Of a stretch of DNA of 64,000 nt, positions 16,231 to 24,932 are shown piece by piece; position 1 is the first letter of the stretch; every line of letters begins with the position of its first letter. Made by a program: the position numbers and the translations under genes. The notes under the pieces are model-generated. The model saw only the letters and a program-made list of their open reading frames with translations. It had not been told where the DNA came from and searched no databases. Source of the DNA: Streptomyces griseorubiginosus (GTDB lineage: Bacteria; Actinomycetota; Actinomycetes; Streptomycetales; Streptomycetaceae); NCBI RefSeq assembly GCF_001514195.1, contig NZ_KQ948743.1:62001-126000 (forward strand), written 5' to 3'.

Positions 16231-17286
16231 ATGATCGACAGGCGTACCTTCAGCAAGGCAGTTGGCCTGGGCACCGGCGCGGCCGCGGTCTCCCTGGCCG
16301 GATTGCAGACGCAGGCGTCCGCAGCGACCGCCTCGCAGTGGCCGAGCGGCGCCGCCGTTCCCACGGTGCCGACCATCGCGCCCGGCACCCACACCGAGTT
16401 CGGCACGCTGAAGCACGTCAAGGCGGGGGTCCTGGACATCGGTTACGCCGAGGCCGGCCCCGCGCACGGCCCGGTCGTCATCCTCCTGCACGGATGGCCG
16501 TACGACATCCACAGCTTCGTCGACGTCGCCCCGCTCCTGGCCGACCTGGGCTACCGGGTCCTCGTCCCGTACCTGCGCGGACACGGCAGCACCCGCTTCC
16601 TGTCCCGCCACACCCCCCGCACCGCTGAGCAGTCCGCGATCGCGCTGGACATCATCGCGTTGATGGACGCCCTGAAGATCGACAAAGCGGTCCTCGCGGG
16701 CTTCGACTGGGGCTCGCGCACCGCCGACATCATCGCCGCCCTCTGGCCCGAGCGCGTCAAGTCCCTCGTGTCGACCAGCGGTTACCTCATCACCGACCGC
16801 AAAATGCAGCTGGAGCCCGCCGCTCCGGGTGTGGAGCACAACTGGTGGTACCAGTGGTACTTCGCCACCGACCGCGGCGTGAAGGCCATGGAGGACGTCG
16901 ACCAGCGCATCGCACTGTGCCGCTACGTGTGGACCCTCGTATCACCCAACTGGAACTTCTCCGACGCCACCTTCGCGCGCACGGCCGAGGCCTTCAAGAA
17001 CCCCGACTACGCCGCGATCGTCCTCTACAACTACCGCTGGCGCATCAGCCTGATCGAGGGCGACCGGGGCTACGACCGCTACGAGCGCCGACTGGCCGCC
17101 CAACCCCCCATCGGCGTCCCCACCGTCACCCTCGACCCCTTCACCGCACCGGGTGACGGCACGTCGTACCGCAACCACTTCACCGGCCCCTACCTGCACC
17201 GGACGATCGCGAACATCGGCCACAACCTGCCGCAGGAGGCGCCCACCGCCTTCGCCCAGGCCGTGGTGGACGCAGACCACCTCTGA
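16231..17286 (+). CDS. Secreted alpha/beta hydrolase, epoxide-hydrolase-like
   Basis: Exported alpha/beta-fold hydrolase of 351 residues. A Tat signal (DRRTFSKAVGLG) is followed by cleavage near ASAA at about residue 32. The oxyanion motif is HGWP. The nucleophile elbow GFDWGS carries an Asp rather than a Ser, as in epoxide hydrolases and haloalkane dehalogenases. The catalytic His is in IGHNLPQEAP near the C-terminus. The cap region is rich in Trp and Tyr. The ATG at 16231 has CGGAGGAC upstream. Site F lies about 75 bp before the start. A second secreted hydrolase under the same operator type follows. Confidence 0.85.
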   Translation: MIDRRTFSKAVGLGTGAAAVSLAGLQTQASAATASQWPSGAAVPTVPTIAPGTHTEFGTLKHVKAGVLDIGYAEAGPAHGPVVILLHGWPYDIHSFVDVAPLLADLGYRVLVPYLRGHGSTRFLSRHTPRTAEQSAIALDIIALMDALKIDKAVLAGFDWGSRTADIIAALWPERVKSLVSTSGYLITDRKMQLEPAAPGVEHNWWYQWYFATDRGVKAMEDVDQRIALCRYVWTLVSPNWNFSDATFARTAEAFKNPDYAAIVLYNYRWRISLIEGDRGYDRYERRLAAQPPIGVPTVTLDPFTAPGDGTSYRNHFTGPYLHRTIANIGHNLPQEAPTAFAQAVVDADHL

Positions 17287-17323
17287 GGCACGGCCACCAC
17301 CGGCAGTAGAGCCTCAGCTACAA

Positions 17324-17344
17324 GTCACCATTTTCACAGGTGAC
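17324..17344 (+). promoter_or_regulatory. CGNR-type operator, site G
   Basis: GTCACC-ATTTTCACA-GGTGAC. The spacer holds TTCACA at the -35 position, pointing at the hydrolase gene 66 bp downstream. Confidence 0.72.
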
Positions 17345-17410
17345 GAACTTTACGCGGGCCGGAACACCGTAACTACCGAAACCGAGAAGCATTCCCGAGA
17401 GGGGTTTGTC

Positions 17411-18271
17411 GTGGTGAGCATCAAGGGTGGACACAAGCGACTGGTTACAGGCGTGATCGCGACGGCCACGGCGGGGCTCGCGCTCGGCGCGTTCGCCCTC
17501 AGCGGCACCGCCAACGGCGCGACCGAGAGCGCGGAAGCGGCCGGCGTCGGCAAGCACGCCAAGCCCACGGTCATCCTGGAGCACGGTGCCTTCGCCGACG
17601 GCTCCAGCTGGAACGGCGTCATCGCCGACCTGCGCGCGGACGGCTACCCGGTCGTCGCCGCCGCCAACCCCCTGCGCGGCCCGGCCTCCGACGCGGCCGC
17701 CCTGCGCACCGTCCTCGATCACGTCAAGGGCCCGAAGATCGTCGTCGGCCACTCCTACGGGGGCAACGTCATCAGCGAGGCCGCCACCGACGACCCCGAG
17801 GTCAAGGCCCTCGTCTACGTGGCCGCCTTCCTGCCCGCCCCCGGCGAGAGCGCCCTGGAGCTCACGAACAAGTACCCGGGCTCCACCCTCCCCGGCACCC
17901 TGGACCCCGTCACCTACCAGCAGGCCGACGGCACCACCGCCACCGACCTCTACATCCAGCAGGACAAGTTCCGCCACCAGTTCGCCGCCGACGTGCCGTC
18001 GGGACAGGCCGCCCTGATGGCCGCCGAGCAGCGTCCCATCGCCCAGGCCGCCCTCGAGGAGAAGGCCACCACCGCGGCCTGGAAGACCATCCCGAGCTGG
18101 GACATCGTCACCACTGAGGATCTCAACATCCCCACGGCCGTGCAGCGCTTCATGGCCAAGCGCGCCCACACCCACACCACCGAGGTCGCCGCGTCCCACT
18201 CGGTCGCCGTCTCCCACCCGCACATGGTGGCCGACGTGATCGAGCGCGCGGCCCGCGCCACCGTCCGCTGA
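17411..18271 (+). CDS. Secreted alpha/beta hydrolase, serine type
   Basis: Exported alpha/beta hydrolase of 286 residues. An N-terminal signal (KRLVTGVIATATAGLALGAF) is followed by cleavage near NGA or EAA. The core begins TVILEHGAFADGSSW, the nucleophile elbow is GHSYGG, and the C-terminal His is in ASHSVAVSHP. The layout resembles small plant salicylate-esterase/hydroxynitrile-lyase-like enzymes widespread in Streptomyces. The tandem GTG at 17411 with GAGAGGGGT upstream is the best start. It has its own copy of the shared operator and its own terminator, so it is a single-gene unit. Confidence 0.85.
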   Translation: MVSIKGGHKRLVTGVIATATAGLALGAFALSGTANGATESAEAAGVGKHAKPTVILEHGAFADGSSWNGVIADLRADGYPVVAAANPLRGPASDAAALRTVLDHVKGPKIVVGHSYGGNVISEAATDDPEVKALVYVAAFLPAPGESALELTNKYPGSTLPGTLDPVTYQQADGTTATDLYIQQDKFRHQFAADVPSGQAALMAAEQRPIAQAALEEKATTAAWKTIPSWDIVTTEDLNIPTAVQRFMAKRAHTHTTEVAASHSVAVSHPHMVADVIERAARATVR

Positions 18272-18278
18272 CACCCCG

Positions 18279-18313
18279 GAGGGCGGCGGGACCGATCAGG
18301 TCCCGCCGCCCTC
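18279..18313 (+). terminator. Terminator after the second hydrolase
   Basis: GAGGGCGGCGGGACC (18279-18293) pairs with GGTCCCGCCGCCCTC (18299-18313), a 15-bp stem with loop GATCA. Confidence 0.85.
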
Positions 18314-18373
18314 GGCCGTTTCCCGATCCCATCGACACTTCGCCCTGGTGTGACCCGCAGGAGAATCGACGAC

Positions 18374-19252
18374 ATGAGCTCACATGCCGACCCACGTGCC
18401 CTCGGTGCGTTTCTGCGGGCCCGCCGGGCACAACTGGACCCCCAGCAGTGCGGCCTGCCCACCACCGACTCCCCACGCCGGGTCACCGGACTGCGCCGCG
18501 AAGAAGTCGCCGCACTCGCCGCCATCAGCGTCGACTACTACACCCGCCTCGAACAAGGCCGCGTGCGCGCCTCCACCCCCGTCCTGACCACCCTCGCCCG
18601 CGCCCTACGCCTGGGTGAGGACGAGGAGTTCTACCTGTACGAACTCGCCGGCCGCACCGACGACCGTCCGCGCCGTCGCCGTCCCGTGCAGCGGATACGT
18701 CCCGCCATGCACCGCCTGCTCGACCAACTCACCGACACCCCCGCCCTCGTCCTGGGCAAACGCCTCGACATCCTGGCCTGGAACCCCCTCGCCACCGCCC
18801 TGTACACCGACTTCTCGGAACTGGCGCCCGCCCGACGCAACTATGTGAACCTGCTGTTCACCGACCCCGCTGTCCGGGAGCTGCACACCGAGTGGGCCCA
18901 CGACGCCCGGGACGCCGTGGCCGCCCTGCGTATGGATGCCGCAGCCGACCCCACCGACCCCGAACTCGCCCGCCTGGTCGGCGAACTGACCCTCCAGGAC
19001 GCCGACTTCCGCACCTGGTGGGCCGAACACCGGGTCAGCAGCGCCACGTACGGCACCAAGCACTACCGCCACCCCCTGGTCGGCGACCTCACCCTGGACT
19101 GCGACACCTGGGCCGCCAACGACGGCTCCGGACAACGCCTGATGGTCCTCACCGCCGAACCCGACAGCCCCTCCCACGACGCCCTCCGCATCCTCACCTC
19201 CTGGACCGCTGGGCAGACGGAACGGGACTCCGCGCGGCACAGATCCCGGTAG
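18374..19252 (+). CDS. MmyB-family helix-turn-helix regulator
   Basis: Transcription regulator of 292 residues. An XRE-type helix-turn-helix occupies about residues 8-78, with the family stretch GLRREEVAALAAISVDYYTRLEQG. The MmyB-like ligand-binding domain spans about 100-270 and includes ILAWNPLATAL, RNYVNLLF and HPLVGDLTLDCDTW. MmyB-like domains bind a fatty acid or similar hydrophobic ligand. The ATG at 18374 has GCAGGAG upstream; an upstream GTG in the same frame is disfavoured. Its neighbours are a hydrolase upstream and a decayed hydrolase downstream. Confidence 0.88.
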   Translation: MSSHADPRALGAFLRARRAQLDPQQCGLPTTDSPRRVTGLRREEVAALAAISVDYYTRLEQGRVRASTPVLTTLARALRLGEDEEFYLYELAGRTDDRPRRRRPVQRIRPAMHRLLDQLTDTPALVLGKRLDILAWNPLATALYTDFSELAPARRNYVNLLFTDPAVRELHTEWAHDARDAVAALRMDAAADPTDPELARLVGELTLQDADFRTWWAEHRVSSATYGTKHYRHPLVGDLTLDCDTWAANDGSGQRLMVLTAEPDSPSHDALRILTSWTAGQTERDSARHRSR

Positions 19253-19335
19253 GCTCCTGCTGGCTGAACCCACGGACCCTCCTGCCTGGCGGTCCTGGGG
19301 AAACTCGTGCCCCCAGGCAGGCTGGTAAGAGGGGC

Positions 19336-19700
19336 ATGCTCGCGTACGACTTCCGGGGCAGCGGACCCGGTCTGGTCCCGTTGGCCGGAATCGCAGGCAT
19401 CGCGGCGGACACCTGGGACCTGTTACCGACAGATCTGGCGGCCGAGCAGGCGGTCGTGTCGATCGACCTCCCGGGATCAGGTTGCAGCCCCCTGCTCGAA
19501 GTCCCGCTGGAGGCGGTGTGGTGGCAGACCAGATGGTGACCATCGCGCACGAGGCCGGGCTGACGGAGTTCCTGATCGCCGGAACGTCGCTGGGCGCGGC
19601 CGTCGCCGTCGCGGCCCGCCATCCCCGCTCGGTGCGCGGCCTGTTCAACCTTTGCGAATGCGCCCGGCCCCGCACCACGCTCTGGATCGGTCTGGACCCG
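19336..19700 (+). pseudogene. Alpha/beta hydrolase remnant
   Basis: One frame encodes AYDFRGSGPGLVPLAGIAG followed by LPTDLAAEQAVVSIDLPGSG. A second frame continues with VTIAHEAGLTEFLIAGTSLG and AVAVAARHPRSVRGL, the nucleophile elbow of an alpha/beta hydrolase. The two halves are out of frame near 19535 and the C-terminal half is missing. Confidence 0.6.
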
Positions 19701-19840
19701 GGCGCATCCCTGCCGGTGTGCCCCGTACGCGGTGGCCGCATCCGACGCCGCCTCGCACCGCGTACGAGAGGGGACCCGGAATGTCTGGTGCCTCGGACCG
19801 GCACCCGGACATCCACTGGCCGTCGGGGGTTCGCCCGACC

Positions 19841-20240
19841 ATGCGCACAGCTTCTGCCAGACAGGCCGTCGTGCAGCCCCCGCACGCCCTGGCGTTCGCC
19901 TTGCTCACGGATGTGCCGAGGTGGCCGGAGTGGGTGCCAGGCCTCTCCGCGGTCCGGACCGGGCCGATCGAGCTGAGTTTCGAGGTGTGGCTCGACGACC
20001 AGCGGTTCGAGATGTTCGCAGGGGAGCACGTGCCGTACACGAGGCTCGGCTGGTCTGCTGTCGACGCCGGGGGCGGCTCTACCAGGCGTGGCTGTTCGCT
20101 CCGGTGACGGGCGGAACCCAGGTGGTGACCGAGAACGTGGTTCGTGGGCCCGCCTCCAGGTCCCTGACGGCGGCGTCCCCGCTGTGGGCGCAGCGTCTGA
20201 TCGCCCTGTGGATCACCCAGCTCAAGGGGCTTTCGGAAGC
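19841..20240 (+). pseudogene. SRPBCC/polyketide-cyclase-like remnant with frameshift
   Basis: The first part (AVVQPPHALAFALLTDVPRW, PEWVPGLSAV) resembles the start of an SRPBCC lipid-binding fold. Near 20065 the frame shifts, and the C-terminal part (LYQAWLFAPVTGGTQVVTEN, LWITQLKGLSEA) continues in another frame. A single-base indel would restore one protein of about 135 residues. Confidence 0.6.
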
Positions 20241-20333
20241 CGCTCCGCAGGGGGACGGGGGTGTAGCCGCGTTCCGCGCGACACGCCGCCGGTCGGCACC
20301 CGGTGGGGCATCGGCCGGTCGAGGGCGTGTGGC

Positions 20334-21926
20334 TCAGCAGGTCCGGACGGGATCCTGGACGGGCCCTGTCACGGGCACAGGCTTGGAGTGGTCAGTAGTC
20401 GCGGACTGGTCGGCGGGCTCGGAGTGGTCGGTGGTCGTGGTCTCGCCGCTCTCGCGTGCCGGCTTCAGGAACAGGGCGAGGACGATTCCGACGGCGAGAG
20501 CGAGCGCGATCCAGAGGTAGCCACCGGCCATGGCGTGGGCGAAGGCGTCCAGTGCCGTGTCGCGCAGGGCGCCGGGGAGGCGGCTGATGGTGTCTGGGCG
20601 GGTGGCGTCGAAGCCGCCCGCGGTCGGCAGGCCGCTCGTACGATCGGCGAAGCCGGTGTTGAGGAGGGTGCCGAAGACGGCGACGCCGAATGCCGCGCCG
20701 ATCGAGCGGGCGAAGGTGACGACGGCGCTGGCGGCACCGAGGTCGGCGGTGGGCACGCTGTTCTGAACGGTGGTCAGCACGACCATGGGCACCATGCCGA
20801 TGCCGACGCCGGTGATCAGGAAGAAGACGCTCAGCACGAGGGTGTCGGTGGCCGCCCCGATGGTGCCGAGCAGGAGAAGTCCGGCGAGGTTGGCGGCCAG
20901 GCCCGCGAGCAGGATCGTCCGCAGCCGCTCGACGTGCGCGGCCCAGCGTCCGGCCAGGGACTGGCTCACGACGAGTCCGGCGACCAGGGGCAGCATGTGG
21001 ATGCCGGAGAGGGTGGCCGAGACGCCGTGGACGATCTGGAGGTAGGTCGGCAGGTAGACCAGTACGGAGAACATCGCGGCGTTGGCGAAGAAGGCGATCA
21101 GCGAGGAGAACACCACGGTCGGGGAGGCGAACATGGTCGGCGGCAGGACCGGTGCGGCGGCGCGGCGCTCGACCGGTACCAGCGCCACGGCCAGCGCGAC
21201 GGTTGCGGCGATCAGACCGACGATGGCCGATGAGCCCCAGCCCCAGCGCTCCCCGAAGGACGTGACGAGGACCAGGCCGGTGGCGATGGCGGCCAGCACG
21301 GTGGCCCCGAGGTAGTCGATACGGGCGCCGCGTGTGCCCCGCCTGGCCGTGGGCAGCAACCGCGCGGCGATGGCCAGGGCGACGATGCCGACCGGCAGGT
21401 TCACCAGGAACGCCCACCGCCAGGACAGCTGGTCGGTGAATACGCCGCCCAGCAGGGGGCCGACAATGCTGGCGACGCCGTAGACCGAGCCGAACAAGCC
21501 CTGGTAGCGGCCGCGCTCGCTCGGGGCGACGATGTCGCCGACGAGGGCGAAGGTCAGCACGATCATGCCGCCGCCGCCCACGCCCTGCAGTACGCGGGCG
21601 CCGACGAGTTCGGGCAGGTTCCGTGCCAGACCGCAGGCCACGGAGGCGACGAGGAAGACCGAGGTAGAGCCCAGGTACAGCCTCTTGCGGCCGAACATGT
21701 CTCCGAGCTTGCCCCACAGAGGTGTGACCGCGGTCGACGCGAGCAAGTAGGCGGCACTGACCCACGCGATGTCGTCGAAGCCGTTCAGGTCCTCAGCTAT
21801 CCGGGGAAGTGCGGTCGAGACGATCGTCTGGTCGAGGGCGGCGAGGAGGACCGCCAGGACCAGCGCGCTCATCGCAGCGGCGACACCACCCGCCTTGGGC
21901 GAGGAGGAGTTGTCTCCCTTCGACAT
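20334..21926 (-). CDS. MFS drug exporter, DHA2 (EmrB/QacA) family
   Basis: Inner-membrane proton/drug antiporter of 530 residues with about 14 membrane segments. Motif LDQTIVSTALPRI in helix 1 and the loop motif GKLGDMFGRKRLYL are diagnostic of DHA2 exporters; GGGVFTDQLSWRWAFLVNLPVG also fits. The C-terminus is a short hydrophilic tail rich in Thr, Ser and Asp. The start at 21926 (MSKGDN) has AAGGTG upstream. The frame is open further upstream into the operator region, but those starts would overlap the promoter. It is divergent from an intact TetR gene, the classic arrangement of an inducible efflux pair. Confidence 0.9.
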   Translation of the reverse strand: MSKGDNSSSPKAGGVAAAMSALVLAVLLAALDQTIVSTALPRIAEDLNGFDDIAWVSAAYLLASTAVTPLWGKLGDMFGRKRLYLGSTSVFLVASVACGLARNLPELVGARVLQGVGGGGMIVLTFALVGDIVAPSERGRYQGLFGSVYGVASIVGPLLGGVFTDQLSWRWAFLVNLPVGIVALAIAARLLPTARRGTRGARIDYLGATVLAAIATGLVLVTSFGERWGWGSSAIVGLIAATVALAVALVPVERRAAAPVLPPTMFASPTVVFSSLIAFFANAAMFSVLVYLPTYLQIVHGVSATLSGIHMLPLVAGLVVSQSLAGRWAAHVERLRTILLAGLAANLAGLLLLGTIGAATDTLVLSVFFLITGVGIGMVPMVVLTTVQNSVPTADLGAASAVVTFARSIGAAFGVAVFGTLLNTGFADRTSGLPTAGGFDATRPDTISRLPGALRDTALDAFAHAMAGGYLWIALALAVGIVLALFLKPARESGETTTTDHSEPADQSATTDHSKPVPVTGPVQDPVRTC

Positions 21927-21953
21927 CAGGAGGCACCTTTCTAGAAGACTCAG

Positions 21954-21974
21954 AGATCTGGCACTACCAGATCT
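21954..21974. promoter_or_regulatory. Candidate TetR operator between MFS and tetR
   Basis: AGATCTGG-N5-CCAGATCT, a perfect 8-bp inverted repeat in the divergent promoter region, 28 bp upstream of the exporter start. Placement and symmetry suit a TetR dimer. Confidence 0.6.
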
Positions 21975-22031
21975 ATCCGTCACGAGAATGTAGCACTTAT
22001 GGACGGGCCCTCTACTCCCCCGAGGCACTAG

Positions 22032-22613
22032 ATGTCTCAGGCATCACATTCCGCCACTAGAATCAGTGCGGTGAGAGCTGATGCAGCGCGCAATCTCGAA
22101 GCCGTCCTGACCACCGGCGCACGCATGCTCGCCGCCGACCCCGGCACCAGCATCGCGAGCATCGCCACCGCCGCAGGAGTCGACCGACGCACCGTCTACC
22201 GACGCTTCGCCTCCCGCGAAGACCTCCTCGCAGCCATCTACGACGCGCGCCTCACCGCCATCGAACACGCCATCCAGGACGCGCGGCTCCGCGAAGCACC
22301 CGTCGCCGTCGCCCTGCACCGCTACGTCGAGAACATCATCACCGTCAACCGCACCTGGCCCGTCGACCTCACCCGCATGCTCACCGACGACAGCGTCCAC
22401 GCTCGGCGCGACGCGGCCGTCGAGGAGGTCGACGCCTTCCTCCGGCGTGCCACCGACGAGGGCCTGCTGCGGCCGGGTCTCCCACAGGGCTGGGCGAGCG
22501 CACTGCTGCCCCAGCTCATGCACCTGGTGTCCCGGGAATTGCCCGAACTGAGCGCGGGACAGGCGGCGGACGTCGTGGTCGACACCCTTCTCAACGGTCT
22601 CGGAACGTCCTGA
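22032..22613 (+). CDS. TetR-family regulator of the adjacent exporter
   Basis: Repressor of 193 residues. The N-terminal helix-turn-helix (about residues 25-65) contains SIASIATAAGVDRRTVYRRF. The C-terminal ligand domain includes VALHRYVENIITVNRTWPVD and LLPQLMHLVSREL. It most likely represses the divergent MFS gene and itself through the palindrome at 21954-21974, with the pump's substrate as inducer. The ATG at 22032 has GAGG upstream; a GTG at 22071 is an alternative start. A truncated copy of this gene at 15.5 kb points to an older duplication. Confidence 0.88.
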   Translation: MSQASHSATRISAVRADAARNLEAVLTTGARMLAADPGTSIASIATAAGVDRRTVYRRFASREDLLAAIYDARLTAIEHAIQDARLREAPVAVALHRYVENIITVNRTWPVDLTRMLTDDSVHARRDAAVEEVDAFLRRATDEGLLRPGLPQGWASALLPQLMHLVSRELPELSAGQAADVVVDTLLNGLGTS

Positions 22614-23146
22614 CACACCTGCCCGGTGCACGTACGACGTCGCCGCCGAAATGGTCAGCCATGGCGGACTCCCTCGATGAAAGCGGTCGGCGGGGTCGAC
22701 GCGTTCGGACAGGGAGGCGGGTGTCTGCCCGAAGCCCACGAACAGTTCGTGCACGCTCGATCTCCTCGGCGAGCCGGATGCCCTGGGGATCGAGGCACAG
22801 ACCTGTGGGCGGCGGATCTCCTGGCGGGCTCCTCAGGGGTGGGAGCGGGCGCCGGGGTGCGGCGGGAGAAGCGCTCCCCCGCTCGCGGCGTTGAGCCGGC
22901 CTTGGCCCCGGCAGCGCCTCGTGCTCGTGGTGTCCGGCATCCTTCAACAGGCCCATGCTTCCAGGCGGTACGGCGCCCCAGGCCCTTGATCCCCCCGGTG
23001 CGGCCGTGCGCCCCCGCGCCGCGTCATTCCTGCGTAACGCGGCGAGCGTTCGGCCGAAACTAATTTCCACATAATCACCGTGTACGGAATACCAGAAATA
23101 TTGCGGCTCCTTTCCCATGCACCACTTGACCTGGCTTGGGGGGTCT
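22614..23146. other. Intergenic region with no recognised gene
   Basis: No frame shows a convincing protein. Both strands carry open shadows of high G+C. The stretch near 23050-23110 is A/T-rich for this genome and probably holds the promoter of the biuret hydrolase gene. Confidence 0.4.
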
Positions 23147-23881
23147 ATGGCTGACAGTGCGCCCATAAGTCCGCAAAACCCGACAGTAGTCATCGGTCCG
23201 GTCACCGCGAAGCCCTACGCATGGCCGTACGACACATCCGTACCCGCCGACCGTGTCGCCGTGCTCTGCATCGACTGGCAGACGGACTTCTGCGGACCCG
23301 GCGGTTACGTGGACACGATGGGATACGACATCTCGCTGACCCGGGCCGGCCTCCCGGCGACGCAGAAGCTGCTCGCGCACGCCCGCAGCACCGGAATGCT
23401 CGTGGTCCACACCCGTGAGGGGCACGCCCCCGATCTGGCGGACCTGCCGGCGAACAAGCGCTGGCGGTCCGCGCAGATCGGCGCCGAGATCGGCGCCGCC
23501 GGACCGTGCGGCCGCATTCTGGTCCGGGGGGAACCCGGCTGGGAGATCGTGCCCGAAGTGGCCCCGCTTCCCGGTGAGGTGATCGTGGACAAGCCGGGCA
23601 AGGGAGCGTTCTACGCCACCAACCTCGACCTCGTACTGCGCACCCGGGGCATCACACATCTGGTCCTCACCGGCATCACCACGGGCGTGTGCGTGCACAC
23701 CACCATGCGCGAGGCCAACGACCGCGGCTACGAATGTCTGATCCTCTCCGACTGCACCGGCGCGACGGACCCGTCGAACCACGAAGCCGCGCTGCACATG
23801 GTGACCATGCAGGGCGGCGTCTTCGGATGCGTCTCCACCGCCGACGACCTGATCACCGCCACGACCGAGGCCACCTCCTGA
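23147..23881 (+). CDS. biuH: Biuret amidohydrolase (cysteine hydrolase, isochorismatase fold)
   Basis: Enzyme of 244 residues that hydrolyses biuret to allophanate and ammonia. The catalytic triad is visible: Asp43 in CIDWQTDF, Lys149 in VDKPGKGAF and Cys182 in TGVCVHTT. The motifs HTREGHAPDLADLPANKRWR and CGRILVRGEPGWEIVPE closely match those I recall from characterised BiuH enzymes, including the DLADLPANKRWRS stretch. The ATG at 23147 follows a G-rich Shine-Dalgarno (GGGGGG). It begins a run of same-strand genes including a paralogous hydrolase, an NCS2-type permease and an AtzH/HpxZ-like protein, consistent with scavenging nitrogen from ureido compounds. Allophanate hydrolase is not in the window. 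Confidence 0.85.
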   Translation: MADSAPISPQNPTVVIGPVTAKPYAWPYDTSVPADRVAVLCIDWQTDFCGPGGYVDTMGYDISLTRAGLPATQKLLAHARSTGMLVVHTREGHAPDLADLPANKRWRSAQIGAEIGAAGPCGRILVRGEPGWEIVPEVAPLPGEVIVDKPGKGAFYATNLDLVLRTRGITHLVLTGITTGVCVHTTMREANDRGYECLILSDCTGATDPSNHEAALHMVTMQGGVFGCVSTADDLITATTEATS

Positions 23882-24007
23882 GCTGACCCACCGGACAGGC
23901 CCCCGCACCGCTCGAACCGTCCTGCACATCCGGGCGCTTGGTGGTCCGAATCCGCCCGAGCCGACCGCGTCGGCTCCCCTTCCGATCGACGAAAGCCAGG
24001 TACCGCC

Positions 24008-24748
24008 ATGGCAGTTGCGGAATCGCTCAGTGTCGAGGCCGCCCCGTACGCGTTCACCTTCGACCCCGCCGAGACGGCACTCGTTCTCATCGACATGCAG
24101 CGGGACTTCCTCGAACCCGGCGGATTCGGCGAGAGCCTGGGCAATGACGTGGAACAACTGCGCAGGACCGTCGCTCCGTTGCGGGCGGTACTCGACGCCT
24201 GCCGCGCCGCGGGCATGGCGGTCCTGCACACCCGCGAGGGACACCTGCCGGACCTGTCCGACTGTCCCCCCAGCAAGCTGCTGCGAGGAAACCCCAGCTT
24301 GCGCATCGGCGACCCGGGCCCCAAGGGCCGGATACTGATCCGTGGTGAGGAGGGCCACGACATCATCGAGGAGCTCTACCCGCTGGCGGGTGAGCCGGTG
24401 ATCGACAAGCCCGGCAAAGGCGCCTTCTACGCCACCGAGTTCGGTGAGCTGCTCAGCGCCCGCGGCATCCGCCGTCTCGTCGTCACCGGCGTCACCACCG
24501 AAGTGTGTGTGCACACGACGGTCCGCGAAGCCAACGACCGTGGATACGAGTGCCTGGTGCTGTCGGACTGTGTCGGCAGTTACTTCCCCCAGTTCCAGCA
24601 GGCGGGCCTGGAGATGGTGGCCGCCCAGGGCGGCATCTTCGGCTGGACCGCGGAGTCGGCCGCGTTCCTGACGACACTGGCCACCGCTGCGCCCGTCGGC
24701 CCCGACGCTCCGGAAACCGCCCGCGAACCGGCGCCACAGCCGCACTGA
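24008..24748 (+). CDS. BiuH paralogue, possible triuret hydrolase
   Basis: Cysteine hydrolase of 246 residues in the same family as the upstream gene, with Asp in LIDMQRDF, Lys in IDKPGKGAF and nucleophile Cys167 in TEVCVHTT. It shares HTREGHLPDLSDCPPSKLLR and GRILIRGEEGHDIIEELYPL but lacks the ANKRWR box of BiuH, so its substrate differs. Known paralogues of BiuH include triuret hydrolase (TrtA), which makes carboxybiuret. A neighbouring AtzH-like gene would suit that product. Ureidoacrylate- or oxalurate-related amides are alternatives. The gene is 126 bp after biuH. Confidence 0.7.
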   Translation: MAVAESLSVEAAPYAFTFDPAETALVLIDMQRDFLEPGGFGESLGNDVEQLRRTVAPLRAVLDACRAAGMAVLHTREGHLPDLSDCPPSKLLRGNPSLRIGDPGPKGRILIRGEEGHDIIEELYPLAGEPVIDKPGKGAFYATEFGELLSARGIRRLVVTGVTTEVCVHTTVREANDRGYECLVLSDCVGSYFPQFQQAGLEMVAAQGGIFGWTAESAAFLTTLATAAPVGPDAPETAREPAPQPH

Positions 24749-24932
24749 CAGCGCCACCAGCGCCCGGCCGCCACGCCTCGGCTACCCCGGCGCCTCGGCT
24801 ACCCCGGCCGACACGCCCCGGCCACCCCGGCCGCACCGCCACCTCGACAGTGCCCACTGTCCACCAGTCCCGTCACCGGGGCGTACCCCGGGCCGGCATC
24901 CACCGCTCCACCCGACGAAGGGTGATCCCACC

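Noticed and set aside
22591..23205. Minus-strand frame of 204 codons upstream of biuH
   Set aside because: No domain or Shine-Dalgarno, and it overlaps the TetR gene end and the biuH start. A shadow or debris.
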